Below, in pieces: positions 46,778 to 50,545 of a DNA stretch of 50,545 bases. This stretch comes from Gemmatimonadota bacterium (lineage in GTDB: Bacteria > Gemmatimonadota > Gemmatimonadetes > Gemmatimonadales > Gemmatimonadaceae), in assembly GCA_023249305.1 (NCBI GenBank), contig JAHFCU010000013.1, positions 1 through 50,545 on the forward strand, read 5' to 3'. The position numbers and the translations under genes are program-made. How positions within the stretch are numbered: position 1 is the stretch's first letter; the number at the start of each line of letters is the position of its first letter. Below the pieces are notes generated by a model, which saw only the letters and a list, made by a program, of their open reading frames with translations, made no database searches and was not told where the DNA came from.

Positions 46778-47473
46778 CTATTCTCCCGTCGACTCGCCGT
46801 GCTTGATGCGCTCGCGCATGTCGAGCGGAAGTTCCGCAAAGGCGTCGGCGATGGAGAGTTCCTCCATCGAGTACCGAGCCTCAGGATTGGCGGAGAGCGC
46901 TTGCCTCAGTTGCTCCGCGCGGCTGAAACGCCCGCGCAACGGGAAGTCCTTGCGCAGCGGAAAGCCCTCGGCGTACTGCTCCCAGAGCAGGATGCGGCGC
47001 AGGTCCGGGTGCCCCGTGAAGGTGATGCCGAACATGTCGTAGCACTCGCGCTCGAGCCAATCGGCGCCTTTGTAGACCGCCCAAACCGATGGCACCGACA
47101 GCGGGTTCCCCTTCTCGATGAGCCCCTTGAGGCGCAGGAACCGGCGGTACTTGATCGACCGGAGGTGCCAGATGACTTCGATCGGGAGCGCGCGGTCGCG
47201 GAATTCCACGGCCGTCACGTCCACGAGGTACTCGTAGCTCTGTGACGTGTCGTCGTGCAGCCAGCGCACGATGTCGAGCACCTTTGCCGCGTCAATCGTG
47301 ACGCTCGTCTCGCCCCACACCACGTCGACGCGCCTGATCGCGTCGCCAAACCGCGCCTTGAGCGCCTCGGCCGACGGATTCGCCGCACCGCCGCGATGCG
47401 GCACGCGCTTCGGGGTGGCGGGCGTCGGAAGGTCGGGGGCTGTGCCCGCCCGGATCACGGTGAAGCCGCTCAC
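46778..47473 (-). CDS. nuoC: NADH-quinone oxidoreductase subunit C
   Basis: 231 residues. The 30-kDa subunit signature is [20 protein letters not shown], followed by [11 protein letters not shown]. It is separate from NuoD, unlike the enterobacterial NuoCD fusion. The GTG at 47473 overlaps the nuoB stop (GTGA). About 35 N-terminal residues are extra. Confidence 0.97.
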   Translation of the reverse strand: MSGFTVIRAGTAPDLPTPATPKRVPHRGGAANPSAEALKARFGDAIRRVDVVWGETSVTIDAAKVLDIVRWLHDDTSQSYEYLVDVTAVEFRDRALPIEVIWHLRSIKYRRFLRLKGLIEKGNPLSVPSVWAVYKGADWLERECYDMFGITFTGHPDLRRILLWEQYAEGFPLRKDFPLRGRFSRAEQLRQALSANPEARYSMEELSIADAFAELPLDMRERIKHGESTGE

Positions 47474-48096
47474 TGTCCGCTCCGCGTCTGGGGGATCGAG
47501 TTCCCGAACTGCTGCGACAGCGCGTCGATGCGCGACGGCGGGATGTACAACTGACTCTCGGGATCCGGTTCCATCTCCATGCGCGCGGCGGTATCGGACA
47601 TCCGGTCCTTCATCACCTTCTTCTGCAGCATCATGATCGCGTGAATCAACGCCTCCGGGCGCGGCGGGCAGCCCGGCACGTAGACATCCACGGGGATGAT
47701 CGTATCGATGCCCTGCACGACGGCGTAATTGTCAAACATGCCGCCCGTGGACGCGCAGGCGCCCATTGAGATGGCCCATTTGGGCTGCGGCATCTGCTGC
47801 CAAATGCGTCGGAGTACCGGTGCCAGTTTGAACGGCACGCGCCCCGCGCAGATCAAGACGTCAGCCTGGCGGGGCGAGTATCCCATGCGCTCCATGCCGA
47901 AGCGCGCAAGGTCGAACTTTGAGGCCGCGGTCGCCATGAACTCGATGGCACAGCACGCCGTGCCGAACGGCATCGGCCAGAGCGAGTTGGCGCGACCCCA
48001 GTTGACGAGGAAGTCGAGCCGGGTGGTGATCCACCCCTCGCTGTGCGCTGGCTCCACGGAGACGACGTTGGGTGCGGGCGCGTCAATCAATCCCAT
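47470..48096 (-). CDS. nuoB: NADH-quinone oxidoreductase subunit B
   Basis: 208 residues. Cluster N2 ligands Cys48, Cys49, Cys114 and Cys143 appear in [23 protein letters not shown] and [12 protein letters not shown]. It reduces quinone at the NuoB-NuoD-NuoH interface. I chose the ATG at 48096, which overlaps the nuoA end by 10 bases. The frame stays open to 48522 but the upstream part is Arg-rich shadow of nuoA. Confidence 0.98.
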   Translation of the reverse strand: MGLIDAPAPNVVSVEPAHSEGWITTRLDFLVNWGRANSLWPMPFGTACCAIEFMATAASKFDLARFGMERMGYSPRQADVLICAGRVPFKLAPVLRRIWQQMPQPKWAISMGACASTGGMFDNYAVVQGIDTIIPVDVYVPGCPPRPEALIHAIMMLQKKVMKDRMSDTAARMEMEPDPESQLYIPPSRIDALSQQFGNSIPQTRSGQ

Positions 48097-48491
48097 TGGA
48101 GGGCTCCCTTCTTCCAGACGTAGGCAAAGCCGGCGAAGAGGATGAGCATGAAGACGAGCATCTCGCCGAGCCCGAAAAACGAAATCTGACCCGCGGGGCA
48201 GGCGCCGCCGACGAGAGGCACGGCGCACGAGAGCTGGCGATAGTAGGCCGCCCACGGGATCATGAACACGGTTTCGATGTCGAACACGATGAACAGCATC
48301 GCGACCATGTAGAACTTCACCGAAAACCGCTCGCGGGCATCGCCCAGCGGAGGCATGCCGGACTCGTACGCTTGCTTCTTCACCGGCGTCGGTCGGCTGC
48401 GCATCACAAGTTGCGAGAGCGCGATGATGGCGACCGCGGTGAGCACGGCGATGCCGAGCAGGAAGAGAACGGGAATGTAGTTGCGATCCAT
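48087..48491 (-). CDS. nuoA: NADH-quinone oxidoreductase subunit A
   Basis: 134 residues, three helices. The conserved loop is [20 protein letters not shown], and TM2 contains [15 protein letters not shown] with its acidic residues. It is the first gene of the nuo operon, 50 bases downstream of the proposed -10 element. Confidence 0.97.
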   Translation of the reverse strand: MDRNYIPVLFLLGIAVLTAVAIIALSQLVMRSRPTPVKKQAYESGMPPLGDARERFSVKFYMVAMLFIVFDIETVFMIPWAAYYRQLSCAVPLVGGACPAGQISFFGLGEMLVFMLILFAGFAYVWKKGALQWD

Positions 48492-48541
48492 GCCGGTAGT
48501 CCGACTTCGTGAAAGAACTCACGAGCGCTCAATAAGAGGGA

Positions 48542-48571
48542 AAACTAGGTATCGTGCGCGGAGAGTGTCAA
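48542..48571 (-). promoter_or_regulatory. Sigma70-type promoter of the nuo operon
   Basis: On the minus strand a consensus TTGACA (48571-48566), an 18-base spacer and TAGTTT (48547-48542). A start near 48535 would give a leader of about 44 bases before nuoA. The leader holds a small CGTGA/TCACG hairpin next to the start codon. Confidence 0.6.
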
Positions 48572-48709
48572 CGCATAGCTATGGATGGCAGATAGGGCAT
48601 TACCCGAAGAATTGTCAGGGTTTCTGGCGGCGGGGAAAATGCGTTTTCGCGTGCAGCAATTCGTGCGATAATTCGGCAGGTGGACTTCGTCAGCGGTCAC
48701 TGTCACGAG

Positions 48710-48737
48710 GCACCGGCGACCAGCGACATCCCGGTGC
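48710..48737 (-). terminator. Candidate hairpin after the DUF3857 gene
   Basis: GCACCGG (48710-48716) pairs with CCGGTGC (48731-48737) around a 14-base loop, about 57 bases after the stop at 48794. No U tract is present; a weak call. Confidence 0.3.
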
Positions 48738-48793
48738 ACGGTTGGATGTTCCGCGTCGGGTGGCGGATTGAACCGTAGCCAACGTCTCGGGCG

Positions 48794-50545
48794 CTACTTG
48801 GCGGGTCGGTCAATGACGATGGTGCGGTTCTCTTCGTCGGCACTGATCGCCTTGAAGAAGGCGATGACATCGAGATACCGCGACGGAGGGTAAACGCCGT
48901 TCGCTGAACTCTCGCGCCGCACCACCGTGAGCACGCGGCCGTCTTGGCGATACTCCGTGGAGTAGCTGCCGAAGTCGCCCGTGACCACGACGCTCGACGG
49001 TAGCCGCGCACGCCAACCCTCCGGCAGGGTCAGCTGCATCGTGACTTCCATCGTGGACGGCGGCGGAGATCGCAAGATCGCCTCCGCATTGATGGACGTC
49101 TTGCGGAACGGTAGGCGTTCGAGCGCGCTTGCCCGTGCCGAACCTGGGAAGACACCCCACGGAAAACTGAAGAGGGCCAACCCGCCCGCGCTGGTGATGC
49201 CTCGCGCGCGAGAGAAATAGATGCGGAAGTTCGGCACTGCCGTGAGATCGCGCCCGTCGAACGCCGCAATGCTGTCGCCTTCCGCGCCTGGCAAGATCGC
49301 CAGCAGACCGCGCATCACCAGCGCCTTGCGCGCTGAGTCGAGCGGCACACTGAACACCGCGCGGCGCGCTTCAAAACCCGAACCGTCATTGCGTTCGTCG
49401 AAATAGCCGGACATCAGACCGGCGTCCGACAGCGTTGCGATGACACGCACCGCGATCCGTCGCGAGTCCCGCGCCACACGCGGCAGTGTCACTTCCTCGC
49501 CCCGTCCGTCGGGAAGCACCGCCAACCCAAAACCACCCTGCTCCGACCAAGGCAGCTCACCGTACGGCGTATACGCCGACGTGAGGTCTGTGAAGACGTA
49601 TCCCCGTCCGTCAACCACGCCGGCGATTGCGTGATTGAACTGCTGAATGGACGGATGTGTCCTTTGCATCCCGGAAGCAGAGACACGCGTCAGCACCGGC
49701 ACGGCCGGGATGCCCAAGTGCCGGAGCGCCGCCACGAAGAGCGTTGTCTTGTCCTTGCAGTCGCCAACTCCGCTGCTCGCAATCGAATCAGCCCATCGCG
49801 GTTGATAAGTGCCCATCCCGAGCAGGATCGCCACGTATCGAACGTCCTGCGCCACCCAACGATGGACCGCACGAATAGTGTCCACTCGCGTGGCGGCGTT
49901 GACCACGAGCTTCGACACCTTCGCCGCTGCTTCGGTGCCGAGCGAATAGCGATCGCGGCTGAGCTCGGCGTACCACTTGCCCACGTCGCTCCAAGCGGCT
50001 GGGAGCGACAGCGAGATTCGCATCTGCACCGAGTTCGTATCGGGCGAGAACGGTTCCGGGTTGAACTTCGGGGGATCGGTGCGCAGCCAGGCGTAGGTCG
50101 TGCGGGCATCGCCCGTCGTGTGGACAGAGGCGAAGTCGAGATTCGCCTCGGTGATCGTGGGTCGGACGCCGGTCGGAACGTCAACGAGGAGCCGGGAGCG
50201 CCGGACGCGAACCGCCGCGGGGTTCACAGTCCAATCAATGAATCGGTCGCCGGGGCGGTACGGAGTGAGATCCTCAATCGTGAAGCTGAGGTCCACGATC
50301 GCGCCAACTTCGACGCCGGCGAGCGAGAGTCGCACGTTCTTCGTTGTCAGGTAGACCGGATTGGTCATGGCCGCCGGAGGATCCGACTCCTGAACATGCG
50401 CCGGCTTTTCGCTGATGACCTCGCCCGTCGGGCGAACGACCCGTGCCCAGTTCAGCGTGAAACGCTGGCGATCCGGTTGGTATCCGACGCTGCGCTCCGC
50501 GAAGCCGTTCACCGCCGGCTGCTTGAGCACCTGGATGACTTGTCG
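48794..50545 (-). CDS. DUF3857/transglutaminase-like protein (5' end outside window)
   Basis: 583 codons in the window, open to the right edge, so the N-terminus lies outside; an internal GTG at 50530 is not convincing as a start. The first part is a DUF3857 beta-sandwich (FTLNWARVVRPTGEVI, VDLSFTIEDLTPYRPGDRFI). A transglutaminase core follows with Cys in GVGDCKDKTTLFVAAL, His in FNHAIAGVVDGR and Asp in YVFTDLTSAYTP, a complete triad. The C-terminal beta region resembles DUF3858. Such proteins are predicted secreted or periplasmic and their substrates are unknown. It is probably transcribed separately from nuo. Confidence 0.88.
   Translation of the reverse strand, partial: RQVIQVLKQPAVNGFAERSVGYQPDRQRFTLNWARVVRPTGEVISEKPAHVQESDPPAAMTNPVYLTTKNVRLSLAGVEVGAIVDLSFTIEDLTPYRPGDRFIDWTVNPAAVRVRRSRLLVDVPTGVRPTITEANLDFASVHTTGDARTTYAWLRTDPPKFNPEPFSPDTNSVQMRISLSLPAAWSDVGKWYAELSRDRYSLGTEAAAKVSKLVVNAATRVDTIRAVHRWVAQDVRYVAILLGMGTYQPRWADSIASSGVGDCKDKTTLFVAALRHLGIPAVPVLTRVSASGMQRTHPSIQQFNHAIAGVVDGRGYVFTDLTSAYTPYGELPWSEQGGFGLAVLPDGRGEEVTLPRVARDSRRIAVRVIATLSDAGLMSGYFDERNDGSGFEARRAVFSVPLDSARKALVMRGLLAILPGAEGDSIAAFDGRDLTAVPNFRIYFSRARGITSAGGLALFSFPWGVFPGSARASALERLPFRKTSINAEAILRSPPPSTMEVTMQLTLPEGWRARLPSSVVVTGDFGSYSTEYRQDGRVLTVVRRESSANGVYPPSRYLDVIAFFKAISADEENRTIVIDRPAK

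Larger units (their letters stand above)
48492..48793. other. Gene-free spacer before nuoA
   Basis: About 300 bases without a convincing gene. A 64-codon minus frame at 48545-48739 has no recognisable family. It holds the nuo promoter candidate at its nuoA side and a hairpin near the upstream gene's stop (GCACCGG 48710-48716 with CCGGTGC 48731-48737), a possible terminator. Confidence 0.5.

Noticed and set aside
48545-48739. A 64-codon minus frame upstream of nuoA
   Set aside because: It overlaps the promoter candidate and hairpin, and shows no family features.

Overview
The window reads as an ordinary chromosomal stretch of a high-GC, Gram-negative (diderm) bacterium. Supporting signs are Kdo/LPS biosynthesis and Lpt transport genes, the futalosine route to menaquinone, a 14-subunit complex I whose NuoG keeps the N7 cluster motif, and sigma-54. 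The gene mix and protein sequences resemble Gemmatimonadota; that assignment is inference and no search was run. All 48 protein genes I can support lie on the minus strand. Most junctions overlap by 1-4 bases (ATGA, GTGA, TTGA or TGATG), so the window is a series of long, translationally coupled operons read from high to low coordinates. I see no tRNA, rRNA, CRISPR array, prophage or insertion sequence.

In transcription order: (1) 50545-48794, the 3' part of a DUF3857/transglutaminase-fold protein. (2) 48491-33954, a complete nuoABCDEFGHIJKLMN operon with a sigma70-like promoter before nuoA, a 10-bp tandem repeat array in its only long spacer (nuoE-nuoF), and a perfect 11-bp hairpin after nuoN. 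(3) 33871-30058, a phosphohexomutase plus a large UPF0182 membrane protein. (4) 29814-27249, sucC-sucD and ndk. (5) 27132-14828, yceD-rpmF-plsX-fabH-fabD-fabG-acpP-fabF-mqnE-mqnA-mqnC-ispF-dedA-xerD-trpG, which combines fatty acid, menaquinone and isoprenoid synthesis. (6) 14389-1, kdsB-pyrG-kdsA-kdsC-kdsD-lptC-lptA-lptB-rpoN followed by GT2, GT4, a flippase-like membrane protein and a YfhO-like protein that runs off the left edge.

The gene sets fit together. NDP sugars and CTP feed Kdo activation, Kdo feeds lipid A-core assembly, and LptC/A/B move the product. Acetyl-CoA-derived acyl chains, menaquinone from chorismate, and complex I supply membrane and respiration. The sequence-level surprises are two fusions inside otherwise standard genes: an IspF carrying a double Clp N-domain-like repeat, and an LptB carrying about 170 extra N-terminal residues. 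Others are a CX5CX2C radical-SAM motif in MqnE, the nuoE-nuoF repeat array, a histidine-rich loop in NuoL, a likely leaderless yceD mRNA, and a possible CTG start for kdsB. I found no clearly new defence or mobile system.
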